From contig NZ_JAUSPS010000021.1 in the NCBI RefSeq assembly GCF_030652775.1, positions 1 through 53,313 of the forward strand: DNA of 53,313 bases, read 5' to 3'. The translations under genes were made by a program, and so were the position numbers. The notes below the pieces were generated by a model. It was not told where the DNA came from. It ran no database searches and saw only the letters and a program-made list of their open reading frames with translations. Source of the stretch: Acetobacterium sp. (GTDB lineage: Bacteria > Bacillota > Clostridia > Eubacteriales > Eubacteriaceae). Positions 18,459 through 26,695 of the stretch are shown one piece after another (positions within the stretch are counted from its first letter, which is position 1; each line of letters begins with the position of its first letter).

Positions 18459-19541
18459 ATGGCTGAAAAAACGAAAATAAATAATGTAGAATTTACAGAT
18501 AAACAAAAAGCTTTGGACGCAGCTCTGAAAAACATTGAAAGAAGTTTTGGCAAGGGTGCTGTGATGCGTCTTGGCGATGATGCGGCCAAATTGAATGTGG
18601 AAGTCATTTCTACCTCATCCATCGGTTTGGATATGGCGCTGGGTGTCGGCGGCGTTCCCCGGGGACGAGTTGTGGAAATCTATGGTCCTGAATCTTCCGG
18701 TAAAACGACGATCGCCCTGCATATTATTGCCGAAGCTCAAAAAGCTGGGGGAAATGCAGCTTTTGTCGATGCTGAACATGCTTTGGATCCCACCTATGCA
18801 AAAGCATTAGGGGTCGACATTGACAATCTACTGGTTGCTCAGCCTGATACCGGTGAACAGGCAATGGAAATCGTTGAAGCCCTGGTAAGAAGTAACGCTA
18901 TTGATGTTGTGGTCATTGACTCCGTTGCAGCTTTGGTTCCCAGAGCCGAAATTGATGGTGAGATGGGTGATTCTCATATGGGGCTTCAGGCTCGCTTGAT
19001 GTCTCAGGCCTTAAGAAAACTAACCGGTGTAATTAAAAAATCAAACACCACAACGATCTTTATTAATCAGTTGCGTGAAAAAATCGGGGTCATGTTTGGC
19101 AATCCGGAAACAACAACGGGTGGAAAAGCACTTAAATTCTACGCATCGGTGCGAATCGATGTGCGTCGGATTGAATCCCTTAAAAAAGGCACTGAGATTG
19201 TCGGTAACCGCACCCGCGCCAAAATTGTCAAGAACAAAATTGCGCCGCCGTTTAAACAGGCTGAGTATGACATCATGTATGGCAAAGGCATCTCAAAAGA
19301 AGGTGATCTGTTGGATGTCGGTGTAGATTTTGGGATTGTTGATAAGTCCGGATCCTGGTTTTCATACAACGAGCAACGCTTGGGACAGGGGAGAGATAAT
19401 TCTAAAGAGTATCTGATGGCTAATCCGGAAGTTGCCAATGCCATTGAAAAAGAAATACGTGAAAAGAATGCCGCAAGCAAGATTGTTGCTGAACCTGAAG
19501 ACAACGAAGAAAACTTGATGAATGATGAAGATATTGAATAA
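18459..19541 (+). CDS. recA: Recombinase RecA
   Basis: ATP-dependent strand exchange protein and LexA co-protease. The 360-residue sequence has the N-terminal helix, Walker [10 protein letters not shown] from residue 76, [22 protein letters not shown], the L2 loop region ending [16 protein letters not shown], and a very acidic C-terminal tail ([16 protein letters not shown]). GGGTGG stands before the ATG. A consensus promoter and LexA box give it its own SOS-controlled transcript, and a strong terminator follows. Confidence 0.98.
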   Translation: MAEKTKINNVEFTDKQKALDAALKNIERSFGKGAVMRLGDDAAKLNVEVISTSSIGLDMALGVGGVPRGRVVEIYGPESSGKTTIALHIIAEAQKAGGNAAFVDAEHALDPTYAKALGVDIDNLLVAQPDTGEQAMEIVEALVRSNAIDVVVIDSVAALVPRAEIDGEMGDSHMGLQARLMSQALRKLTGVIKKSNTTTIFINQLREKIGVMFGNPETTTGGKALKFYASVRIDVRRIESLKKGTEIVGNRTRAKIVKNKIAPPFKQAEYDIMYGKGISKEGDLLDVGVDFGIVDKSGSWFSYNEQRLGQGRDNSKEYLMANPEVANAIEKEIREKNAASKIVAEPEDNEENLMNDEDIE

Positions 19542-19568
19542 AAAGTGAATTAATCAGGAAAACTATTC

Positions 19569-19598
19569 AAAAAAGAACCTTTTCGAGGTTCTTTTTTT
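19569..19598 (+). terminator. Terminator after recA
   Basis: A perfect 12-bp stem (19569-19580 with 19586-19597), loop TTTCG, with A-run before and T-run after. Confidence 0.93.
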
Positions 19599-19637
19599 GA
19601 TTTCTTAAAAATAACCCCTTTGCGTGACCTTTGTTTC

Positions 19638-19666
19638 TTGACACTATTTTCAAAAGAGTATAAAAT
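19638..19666 (+). promoter_or_regulatory. Promoter of rny
   Basis: TTGACA (19638-19643), 17-bp spacer, TAAAAT (19661-19666). Confidence 0.75.
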
Positions 19667-19715
19667 ATAGATCATGATGAGTAGATTAAGAACATAGCAA
19701 ATAGTTTATAAGGAG

Positions 19716-21260
19716 GTGAAAATTATAGACATACTAACAATTATTTTATTCATTGGTATCATCGCAGCTTTTGTGATTGGTTATTTTGTACGCAAGAATA
19801 TTGCCGAAGGCAAGATCAAGAATGCTGAATTGACCGCTACAACAATTGTCAATGATGCCGTTAAAGAAGGCGAAACTTTAAAAAAGGAAATTCTGTTTGA
19901 TGCCAAGGAAGAATCCTTGAAATTAAAAGAATCCCTTGAAAGAGATAACCGCGAACGCAGAGCCGAGCTTCAGAAACTTGAAAATCGACTTGTTTCAAAA
20001 GAAGAAAATCTTGAGAAGAAACTAACAAATTTAGAGCGCAACGAAGAATCCCTCAACAAAAGAGGGAAAGAAGTTGAAAAGAAAAAAGAAAAAGTGGATA
20101 GCTTGTATGATGAGCAGGTTAAGGAACTTGAACGGATATCCGGTCTTACTTATGACGAAGCAAAAGAAATTCTGCTTGAGGACATCAGTAAGGATACGCG
20201 ACGAGAAGCGGCCATCATGATCCGCCAAATCGAGGTTGAATCAAAAGCCGTTGCTGATAAAAAAGCAAAAGAACTGATCGCCCAGTCCATTCAACGGTGT
20301 GCCGCAGATCATGTGGCTGAACAAACCATTACCGTGGTCAACTTACCTAATGACGAGATGAAGGGCCGTATTATTGGTCGGGAAGGTAGAAATATCCGAA
20401 CATTGGAAACATTAACGGGTATTGACCTGATCATTGATGACACCCCAGAAGCAGTTATTCTTTCCGGTTTTGATCCCATTCGCCGGGAAGTTGCCAGACT
20501 ATCCTTAGAAAAACTTATCATTGATGGTCGCATCCATCCGGCCAGAATTGAAGAGATGGTTAAAAAATCACAAAAAGAAGTCGAAAACCATATCAAAGAA
20601 GTTGGGGAACAAGCTTGTTTTGATACTGGAATTCATGGCCTGCATCCTGAGATTGTGAGGCTGCTGGGACGGCTTAAATACAGAACCAGTTATGGTCAAA
20701 ATGTATTAAAGCATTCCATTGAAGTATCCCATCTGGCTGGCATTATGGCAGCGGAATTGGATGGTAACATTAAGGTTGCTAAACGAGCAGGGTTATTACA
20801 TGATATTGGAAAAGCTATTGATCATGAGGTCGAAGGACCCCATGTTGAAATCGGAGTCAATGTACTAAAGAAATACAAAGAAAACAAAAACGTTATTCAC
20901 GCTGTTGAAGCTCATCATGGTGATGTTGAAGCGCGAACAATGGAAGCAGTTCTTGTTCAATCAGCAGATGCCATTTCAGCAGCACGACCAGGTGCAAGAA
21001 GAGAAACACTGGTTTCCTATATCCAACGATTACAGGAACTTGAAACCATTGCCATGTCGTTTGAAGGCGTTGAGAAATCATATGCGATTCAAGCTGGACG
21101 TGAAGTAAGAATTATGGTTAAACCAAATGAAGTTGATGATGATGAAATGATTTTATTGTCACGTGATATTGCCAAGAAGATTGAAGAAGAAATGGAATAT
21201 CCCGGGAACATTAAGGTTAATCTGATTCGTGAAACAAGAGCAAGCGACTACGCTAAATAG
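19716..21260 (+). CDS. rny: Ribonuclease Y
   Basis: Membrane-anchored endoribonuclease that starts mRNA decay in Firmicutes. About 514 residues: N-terminal transmembrane helix ending IGYFVRK, a long charged coiled coil (about 30-190), KH domain ([19 protein letters not shown]) and HD domain ([12 protein letters not shown]). The start is uncertain. The only canonical in-frame codon, GTG 19716, directly abuts or overlaps a perfect AAGGAGGTG ribosome binding site (19710-19718). Normal spacing would point to ATT 19722 or ATA 19725, non-standard start codons. The next in-frame GTG (19773) is inside the membrane helix. Confidence 0.93.
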   Translation: MKIIDILTIILFIGIIAAFVIGYFVRKNIAEGKIKNAELTATTIVNDAVKEGETLKKEILFDAKEESLKLKESLERDNRERRAELQKLENRLVSKEENLEKKLTNLERNEESLNKRGKEVEKKKEKVDSLYDEQVKELERISGLTYDEAKEILLEDISKDTRREAAIMIRQIEVESKAVADKKAKELIAQSIQRCAADHVAEQTITVVNLPNDEMKGRIIGREGRNIRTLETLTGIDLIIDDTPEAVILSGFDPIRREVARLSLEKLIIDGRIHPARIEEMVKKSQKEVENHIKEVGEQACFDTGIHGLHPEIVRLLGRLKYRTSYGQNVLKHSIEVSHLAGIMAAELDGNIKVAKRAGLLHDIGKAIDHEVEGPHVEIGVNVLKKYKENKNVIHAVEAHHGDVEARTMEAVLVQSADAISAARPGARRETLVSYIQRLQELETIAMSFEGVEKSYAIQAGREVRIMVKPNEVDDDEMILLSRDIAKKIEEEMEYPGNIKVNLIRETRASDYAK

Positions 21261-21310
21261 TCTGAAGTTGTCGGTACTGCTTTATCGGTATAGTCGACAG
21301 CATTAAGAGT

Positions 21311-21336
21311 AAGGGGAGATAATCTCCCCTTTTTTT
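21311..21336 (+). terminator. Terminator after rny
   Basis: AAGGGGAGA (21311-21319) pairs with TCTCCCCTT (21323-21331), loop TAA, followed by T's. Confidence 0.88.
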
Positions 21337-21370
21337 AAGCAGTTTTCTTAATCAGATAGAAGGATAAATT

Positions 21371-22174
21371 ATGAATATATTAATACTCGGTGATGTCTAT
21401 GGCCGACCCGGACGAAAAATTATAAAAGACCAACTAGCCCATTTAATCGCAGCGCATCAAATTGATTTTACCATTGTCAATGGCGAAAATGCTTCCGGCG
21501 GAAATGGCCTCTCAACAAAAAACGCCAAAGAATTACTAAGCTTACCAATTGATGTCATCACCATGGGCAATCATGTCTGGCAGCAAAAGGAATTACTTGA
21601 GACAATCACTGACTTTCCGCAAATTATCCGCCCCCTAAATTATCCAGAGCCATGTCCTGGCAAGGGTTATGATTTTTTTACCTGTGAATTAAAAAATGCG
21701 GTGACAAAAAAAATCTGTGTCGTTAATTTGTCCGGTCAGATCTTTATGCCCAACCTGCTTTGCCCTTTTAATACGATGGTACCTTTAATGGAAACATTAA
21801 AAAAATCTGCTGATCTGGTCATAATTGATTTTCACGCTGAAGCAACCTCTGAAAAAATTGCCTTTGGTTATTTTATGGATGGCTGGGCCACTACGGTGTA
21901 TGGAACCCATACCCATGTTCAAACCGCCGATGAACGAATTCTGGAAGGCGGAACCGCCTATATTACCGATATCGGCATGACCGGCCCCATCGATGGGGTT
22001 ATCGGAGTTGATCGCCAGATTATTATGGATACGATGCTGACCAAAAGACCCAATCGGTTTGTGACTGCAACCGGGAATGTTCAAATCAATGGGATCATAT
22101 TGGCAATCGATGAAATTGAAAATAAGGTGAGTAAAATCACTCGATTATATGAAACCTACAAAACCGATAAGTAA
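21371..22174 (+). CDS. ymdB: YmdB-family metallophosphoesterase
   Basis: Calcineurin-like phosphodiesterase that follows rny in many Firmicutes; the B. subtilis protein hydrolyses cyclic nucleotides and is needed for normal biofilm gene expression. The 267-residue protein has the metal-binding motifs in order: GDVYGRPGR, NGENASGGNG, GNHVWQ, IDFHAEATSEK and GTHTHVQTAD. AGAAGGA precedes the ATG. Transcription may initiate after the rny terminator or by read-through; no clear promoter was seen. Confidence 0.9.
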   Translation: MNILILGDVYGRPGRKIIKDQLAHLIAAHQIDFTIVNGENASGGNGLSTKNAKELLSLPIDVITMGNHVWQQKELLETITDFPQIIRPLNYPEPCPGKGYDFFTCELKNAVTKKICVVNLSGQIFMPNLLCPFNTMVPLMETLKKSADLVIIDFHAEATSEKIAFGYFMDGWATTVYGTHTHVQTADERILEGGTAYITDIGMTGPIDGVIGVDRQIIMDTMLTKRPNRFVTATGNVQINGIILAIDEIENKVSKITRLYETYKTDK

Positions 22175-22246
22175 ATAGCGAATTCTATTGATTCTGAACT
22201 TTATCGAACCAGTGATTTAATGTGAAAGGAATAAACGGAAATTATT

Positions 22247-23680
22247 ATGAAAGCATATTATGAAAACCCTTTAATCGAACGTTATTCGTCAAAGGAGATT
22301 CTCCATATTTTCTCAGCTGACAACAAATTTCAAAACTGGAGGAAGTTATGGGTGGCACTGGCAGAAGCCGAACACGAACTGGGTCTTAATATTACCGAAG
22401 AACAGATTGCTGAGCTTAAAGCAAACATTACCAACATTGATTATGAACTCGCTGCGAAAAACGAAAAAGAACTGCGGCATGATGTTATGGCTCATGTTCA
22501 CACCTATGGCGCCCAATGTCCTAAAGCAAAAGGAATTATCCACCTCGGTGCGACCAGTGCCTATGTCGGTGACAATACCGACGTCATTGTTTATACCGAA
22601 GGACTTATGCATGTTCGAAAACAACTGATTAATCTGATTAACCATCTTTCGCACTTTGCCACTAAGTATAAAGATCTACCAACATTAGGCTTTACTCATT
22701 TTCAGCCAGCTCAATTAACCACTATCGGTAAACGAGCGTGTTTATGGATTCAGGATTTGTTAATGGATTTATCAGATCTTGATCACGTTATCAATAATGT
22801 TAAACTGCTTGGAGTGAAAGGAACCACCGGCACGCAGGCAAGTTTTATGGAACTTTTTGATAATGATCATCAAAAAGTTAAGCGCTTGGATGATCTGGTC
22901 GCCGAAAAAATGGGTTTCAAAAAATCATTTGCAGTCAGCGGACAAACTTATTCGCGAAAATTTGATTCTCAGGTGCTGAACGTATTAAGCGGTATTGCTC
23001 AGACGCTGACAAAATTTGCTACCGATATCCGCCTGCTCCAGAATTTAAAAGAGGTTGAAGAGCCTTTTGAAAAAAATCAGATCGGTTCATCAGCAATGGC
23101 TTACAAACGAAATCCAATGCGATCAGAACGGATCTGTTCACTGGCTCGTTATATAATTGTCAATTCCCTGAATCCAGCTTTGACTGCCTCGGCGCAATGG
23201 TTTGAGAGAACCCTGGATGATTCAGCCAACAAGCGAATCAGTATCCCTGAAGGCTTTTTAGCTACCGATGCGATCCTGATGATTGCCATGAATATATCTG
23301 AAAACCTGGTTGTTTATCCCAAGGTTATCCTTCAGCACATCAATGCTGAACTGCCGTTTATGGTCACCGAAAATATTATTATGGAAGGTGTGAAACGGGG
23401 GGGCGACCGTCAGGACCTTCATGAAAAAATCAGAGTCCTCTCCATGGAAGCAGGTCATACCGTTAAAGTCGAAGGAAAGCCCAATGACTTAATTGACAGA
23501 ATCCTGAAGGATCCGTCGTTTAATCTAAAAGCCGAAGATGTGGATGCCCTTCTGGATCCCATCCTTTACGTCGGCAGAGCGCCCCAACAGGTAGATGATT
23601 TTATTGGAGAAGATGTTAATCCTGTCCTGGAGGCTAACCAGGAATTGCTTGATTTATATAAGATAGACTTAAAAGTCTAA
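22247..23680 (+). CDS. purB: Adenylosuccinate lyase
   Basis: Catalyses two beta-eliminations in purine synthesis (SAICAR to AICAR; adenylosuccinate to AMP). The 477-residue protein of the fumarase/aspartase superfamily carries HDVMAHVHTYG, the histidine region LGATSAYVGDNTD, THFQPAQLTTIGKR, and the superfamily signature GSSAMAYKRNPMRSE with the catalytic serine. It matches the longer eukaryote-like PurB subgroup more than the 430-residue B. subtilis type. GAAAGGAA precedes the start. It stands alone, not in a pur operon. Confidence 0.93.
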   Translation: MKAYYENPLIERYSSKEILHIFSADNKFQNWRKLWVALAEAEHELGLNITEEQIAELKANITNIDYELAAKNEKELRHDVMAHVHTYGAQCPKAKGIIHLGATSAYVGDNTDVIVYTEGLMHVRKQLINLINHLSHFATKYKDLPTLGFTHFQPAQLTTIGKRACLWIQDLLMDLSDLDHVINNVKLLGVKGTTGTQASFMELFDNDHQKVKRLDDLVAEKMGFKKSFAVSGQTYSRKFDSQVLNVLSGIAQTLTKFATDIRLLQNLKEVEEPFEKNQIGSSAMAYKRNPMRSERICSLARYIIVNSLNPALTASAQWFERTLDDSANKRISIPEGFLATDAILMIAMNISENLVVYPKVILQHINAELPFMVTENIIMEGVKRGGDRQDLHEKIRVLSMEAGHTVKVEGKPNDLIDRILKDPSFNLKAEDVDALLDPILYVGRAPQQVDDFIGEDVNPVLEANQELLDLYKIDLKV

Positions 23681-23726
23681 GCATTGCATTAATACATAAA
23701 TAAACAAAAATATTAAAACATAACTA

Positions 23727-23755
23727 TTGACAAGTACCTCACCAGCAATTATAAT
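23727..23755 (+). promoter_or_regulatory. Consensus promoter of tRNA-Trp
   Basis: TTGACA (23727-23732), 17-bp spacer, TATAAT (23750-23755): full consensus, 17 bases before the mature tRNA end. Confidence 0.92.
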
Positions 23756-23772
23756 ATAGTAGTTGCTGTTGT

Positions 23773-23848
23773 AGGGGTATAGCTCAGTTGGTAGAGCAGT
23801 GGTCTCCAAAACCACGTGCCTGAGGTTCGAGTCCTCATACCCCTGCCA
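23773..23848 (+). tRNA. trnW: tRNA-Trp (anticodon CCA)
   Basis: A 76-nt cloverleaf with the 3' CCA encoded. Acceptor AGGGGTA (23773-23779) pairs with TACCCCT (23838-23844), discriminator G. The D-arm reads GCTCAGTTGGTAGAGC, the anticodon stem-loop GTGGTCTCCAAAACCAC has CCA at its centre, and the T-arm contains GGTTCGAGTCC. It has its own promoter and a terminator. No duplicated 3' end was seen nearby, so there is no sign of an integrated element at this tRNA. Confidence 0.97.
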
Positions 23849-23862
23849 ATTTCATGAAATGT

Positions 23863-23895
23863 AAACTTCGACTCTTTTGAGTCGAAGTTTTTTTT
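23863..23895 (+). terminator. Terminator after tRNA-Trp
   Basis: A perfect 12-bp stem (23863-23874 with 23879-23890), loop TTTT, and an eight-T run. Confidence 0.95.
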
Positions 23896-24043
23896 ATAAT
23901 TGAAAAGTGCCTACATATCTTAACATTAGTTGAGAAGCTAAGAATAAAAAATATAAATCAAATAATGAAAGATATAATACGAAACTTTCATATTTATAAA
24001 AATATTCATCATATTTACGGAAAGTAAAGAGAAAAAAGGGATT

Positions 24044-24085
24044 ATTTATAATTGTCTTTCATAAATGCATAAAATAATTATAAAT
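24044..24085. repeat. Inverted repeat upstream of the citrate synthase gene
   Basis: ATTTATAATT (24044-24053) and AATTATAAAT (24076-24085) are perfect 10-bp inverted arms 22 bases apart. They lie just before the citrate synthase promoter in an AT-rich gap (23896-24153) that otherwise holds nothing I can identify. It could be an operator or chance in AT-rich DNA. Confidence 0.4.
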
Positions 24086-24089
24086 TAAC

Positions 24090-24118
24090 TTTATTTGGCT
24101 GCTGTTTTAAGGTATAAT
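24090..24118 (+). promoter_or_regulatory. Probable promoter of the citrate synthase gene
   Basis: A perfect TATAAT (24113-24118) with TTTATT (24090-24095) at 17 bp; the -35 is weak. Confidence 0.55.
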
Positions 24119-24153
24119 TATATAAAAATAAGCGAGAATAGAGGAGATTGATG

Positions 24154-25518
24154 ATGAATCGTATTTTTTCGGAAATTACCCCTGAAATTATAGAGTATAG
24201 TGAATTATGTGTAAAAAATAGCTACATTGAACCTGAATTATATAAAAAATATCAAGTTAACCGTGGTTTGCGGGATTTAGACGGAAACGGTGTATTAACC
24301 GGGTTGACAGAAATATCTGAAATCCAGGCCTATATATTTGAAGAAGGCAAGAAAATCGGTACTGAAGGAAAGCTTTTTTATCGTGGAGTTGATGTTGAAA
24401 AAATGGTTGATGGCTTCGTCAAAGAAAAACGTTTTGGTTTTGAAGAAGTTGTTTATCTACTACTGTTTGGCGATCAGCCAAATCAGGAGGAGCTGGATAG
24501 TTTTACTAAGGTTCTCGGTAATTATCGGAGCTTGCCAACCAGCTTTGTCCGCGACATCATCATGAAGGCGCCAAGTTCTGATATGATGAATACCCTAGCC
24601 AGAAGTGTGTTAACGCTCTTTTCATATGATGAAAATGCCAGCGATGTATCCATTCCCAATGTTTTAAGACAGTCTCTGGAGCTAATTGCCTTATTTCCGT
24701 TATTGGCGGTATATGGCTATCAGACCTATAAACATTATCATGATGATCAGAGTCTTTTTATTCATCAACCCCAACCAGATCTGTCAACGGCCGAGAATAT
24801 TCTTTATATCCTGAGACCAGACAGCCAATATACGGAGCTTGAAGCACGGATTCTGGATATTGCACTGGTACTACATGCCGAACATGGCGGCGGGAATAAC
24901 TCGACCTTTACCACCCATGTGGTTTCCTCTTCCGGCACCGATACCTATTCGGTTATTGCAGCTTCTTTGGGTTCGTTAAAAGGCCCAAAACATGGTGGGG
25001 CCAATATTAAAGTGGTTGAAATGTTTGATGACATGAAAAAAACTTTAGACGATTGGACCGACGAAAAACAAGTGCGCCAATATCTGGTTGATCTGCTTCA
25101 TAAACGAGCCTTTGACAATGCCGGTTTGATTTACGGTATGGGTCATGCCATCTATTCAGTATCGGATCCGCGGGCAAATGTATTTAAAGGATTTGTCAGA
25201 AGCTTGTCGGAAGAGAAGGGTTTACATGATGAGTTTGAACTCTATTCAATGGTCGAACGACTGGCACCTGAAGTGATCGGTGAAGAAAGAAAGATTTACA
25301 AAGGTGTCAGTGCCAATGTTGATTTCTACAGCGGATTTGTTTACAGCATGCTGGGATTACCGCTGGAACTCTTTACCCCGATTTTTGCAATCGCCAGAAT
25401 TGCCGGTTGGAGCGCCCACCGTCTGGAAGAACTGATCAATGCTGGTAAAATTATTCGTCCTGCCTATATGAATGTCAGCGAGCGACGGGATTACGAACCA
25501 TTGGACGAACGAAAATAG
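24154..25518 (+). CDS. Citrate synthase (citrate/2-methylcitrate synthase family)
   Basis: Condenses acetyl-CoA and oxaloacetate to citrate, here probably for 2-oxoglutarate/glutamate synthesis. 454 residues, longer than the common 370-430 because of an N-terminal extension of about 45 residues. Visible motifs are LFYRGVDVEKMVDGF, the His region HAEHGGGNNSTFTTHVV, GSLKGPKHGGAN, GMGHAIYSVSDPRA and the C-terminal RPAYMNVSERRDY. This is the Si-type fold, not the homocitrate-synthase-like Re-type known from some clostridia. Three start codons (TTG 24148, ATG 24151, ATG 24154) follow GAGGAG; ATG 24154 has the best spacing (7). It stands alone, between a tRNA terminator and its own terminator. Confidence 0.88.
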   Translation: MNRIFSEITPEIIEYSELCVKNSYIEPELYKKYQVNRGLRDLDGNGVLTGLTEISEIQAYIFEEGKKIGTEGKLFYRGVDVEKMVDGFVKEKRFGFEEVVYLLLFGDQPNQEELDSFTKVLGNYRSLPTSFVRDIIMKAPSSDMMNTLARSVLTLFSYDENASDVSIPNVLRQSLELIALFPLLAVYGYQTYKHYHDDQSLFIHQPQPDLSTAENILYILRPDSQYTELEARILDIALVLHAEHGGGNNSTFTTHVVSSSGTDTYSVIAASLGSLKGPKHGGANIKVVEMFDDMKKTLDDWTDEKQVRQYLVDLLHKRAFDNAGLIYGMGHAIYSVSDPRANVFKGFVRSLSEEKGLHDEFELYSMVERLAPEVIGEERKIYKGVSANVDFYSGFVYSMLGLPLELFTPIFAIARIAGWSAHRLEELINAGKIIRPAYMNVSERRDYEPLDERK

Positions 25519-25574
25519 TTCCTTAAATAAAGCATCTGTTTTTGCAAGTAAAAATATCTCCGTGTTTGTATAGT

Positions 25575-25619
25575 CTTCCTGATCCGTTCTGTGCTAGAAT
25601 AGATCAGGAAGCTTTTTTT
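25575..25619 (+). terminator. Terminator after the citrate synthase gene
   Basis: CTTCCTGATC (25575-25584) pairs with GATCAGGAAG (25602-25611), with an inner TTCT/AGAA stem, followed by seven T's. Confidence 0.92.
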
Positions 25620-25749
25620 ATCACATATTTTATGTTACGGCGTTCAATGAAAGTCAGTGATTGTCTGCGGATTAATTGTAACAAAATTGTTTCTTTATTA
25701 TGGGTTTGAATTAGTGTATAATGTTTCATATGAAAAAAATGAGGTTAAA

Positions 25750-26676
25750 ATGTTTGATGATTTTAATGACATTGGTGAATTTGTAAAGCATGGCAAAAAG
25801 GGAACCCTGGTTGTTGCCGCAGCTGCGGAAAGTGACTTATTAAGAGCCCTTTCCATTGCAAACGAATTATATCTGAATCGCATAATTCTAGTTGGCAGTC
25901 GAAAAAAGATCACTGAAATCAGCAGTAACGAAAGCATAGACATCAGTGAGATGGAGATCATCGACGTCGCTGATATGGCGGCGGCCTGTGAAAAGGCTGT
26001 GACACTGATTCGCCAGGGACAGGCTGATTTTATTATGAAGGGTCTGGTAGATACCTCAGTTTTTCTAAAAGCTGTGATCAATAAAGCCGATGGTCTGATG
26101 GTTGGCCGTCTCCTGAGCAGTATTATGATGGTCAGAATCACGTCCTATCACAAATTTCTGATTTTGTCTGATGGCGGAATGATCATTGATCCAGATCTGG
26201 AAAAAAAACAAGGGATTATCGCTAATGCCGTCGATTTTTCCCGACTGCTGGGTATTTCTCCGATTAAGGTTGGCTGCCTGGCTGCCAAAGAAAAGGTTAA
26301 TCCAAAAATGCCGGCAACCGTCGATGGAGCAGCATTAAAGCAATTATCCCAACACCAATATTTCGGTGCTGATGTGCTGGTTGAAGGTCCGATAGCGATG
26401 GATTTGCTGATCTCCAAAAAAGCAGCCCAGGTCAAAGGCTATGAATCGGATGTCGCTGGCGATGTCGACGTTATTATCATGCCAAATATTGAAACCGGTA
26501 ATGCAATCATAAAAGTAATGACTCATTTGGGTAATGCCCAATTGGGAGGGATTGTGATGGGTGCCAAGGTACCCATTATTTTAACATCCCGATCGGATTC
26601 TTATGAAAATAAATTAAATTCCATTATTCTCGGGGCATTTTTAACCCAGAAAATGGATGATTGTCACCAAATATGA
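25750..26676 (+). CDS. ptb: Phosphate butyryltransferase-like enzyme
   Basis: Phosphate acyltransferase family, exchanging CoA and phosphate on an acyl group. The 308-residue protein has the Ptb pattern KGLVDTSVFLKAVIN, ILSDGGMIIDPDLEKKQGII, AAKEKVNPKMPATVDGAAL, EGPIAMDLLISKKAA and GAKVPIILTSRSDS. I start at ATG 25750, 6 bases after GAGG; upstream codons to 25657 overlap the promoter (TATAAT 25717-25722). iorA follows after 19 bases. With IOR it could turn 2-oxoacids into acyl-CoA and acyl phosphate for ATP, although no kinase gene is next to it. The true acyl substrate cannot be told from sequence. Confidence 0.82.
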   Translation: MFDDFNDIGEFVKHGKKGTLVVAAAAESDLLRALSIANELYLNRIILVGSRKKITEISSNESIDISEMEIIDVADMAAACEKAVTLIRQGQADFIMKGLVDTSVFLKAVINKADGLMVGRLLSSIMMVRITSYHKFLILSDGGMIIDPDLEKKQGIIANAVDFSRLLGISPIKVGCLAAKEKVNPKMPATVDGAALKQLSQHQYFGADVLVEGPIAMDLLISKKAAQVKGYESDVAGDVDVIIMPNIETGNAIIKVMTHLGNAQLGGIVMGAKVPIILTSRSDSYENKLNSIILGAFLTQKMDDCHQI

Positions 26677-26695
26677 GAGGAGCATCAAGAAAAAA

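Noticed and set aside
23773-23848. tRNA-Trp as attachment site of an integrated element
   Set aside because: No duplicated tRNA 3' end, integrase or foreign genes follow; the next gene is citrate synthase.
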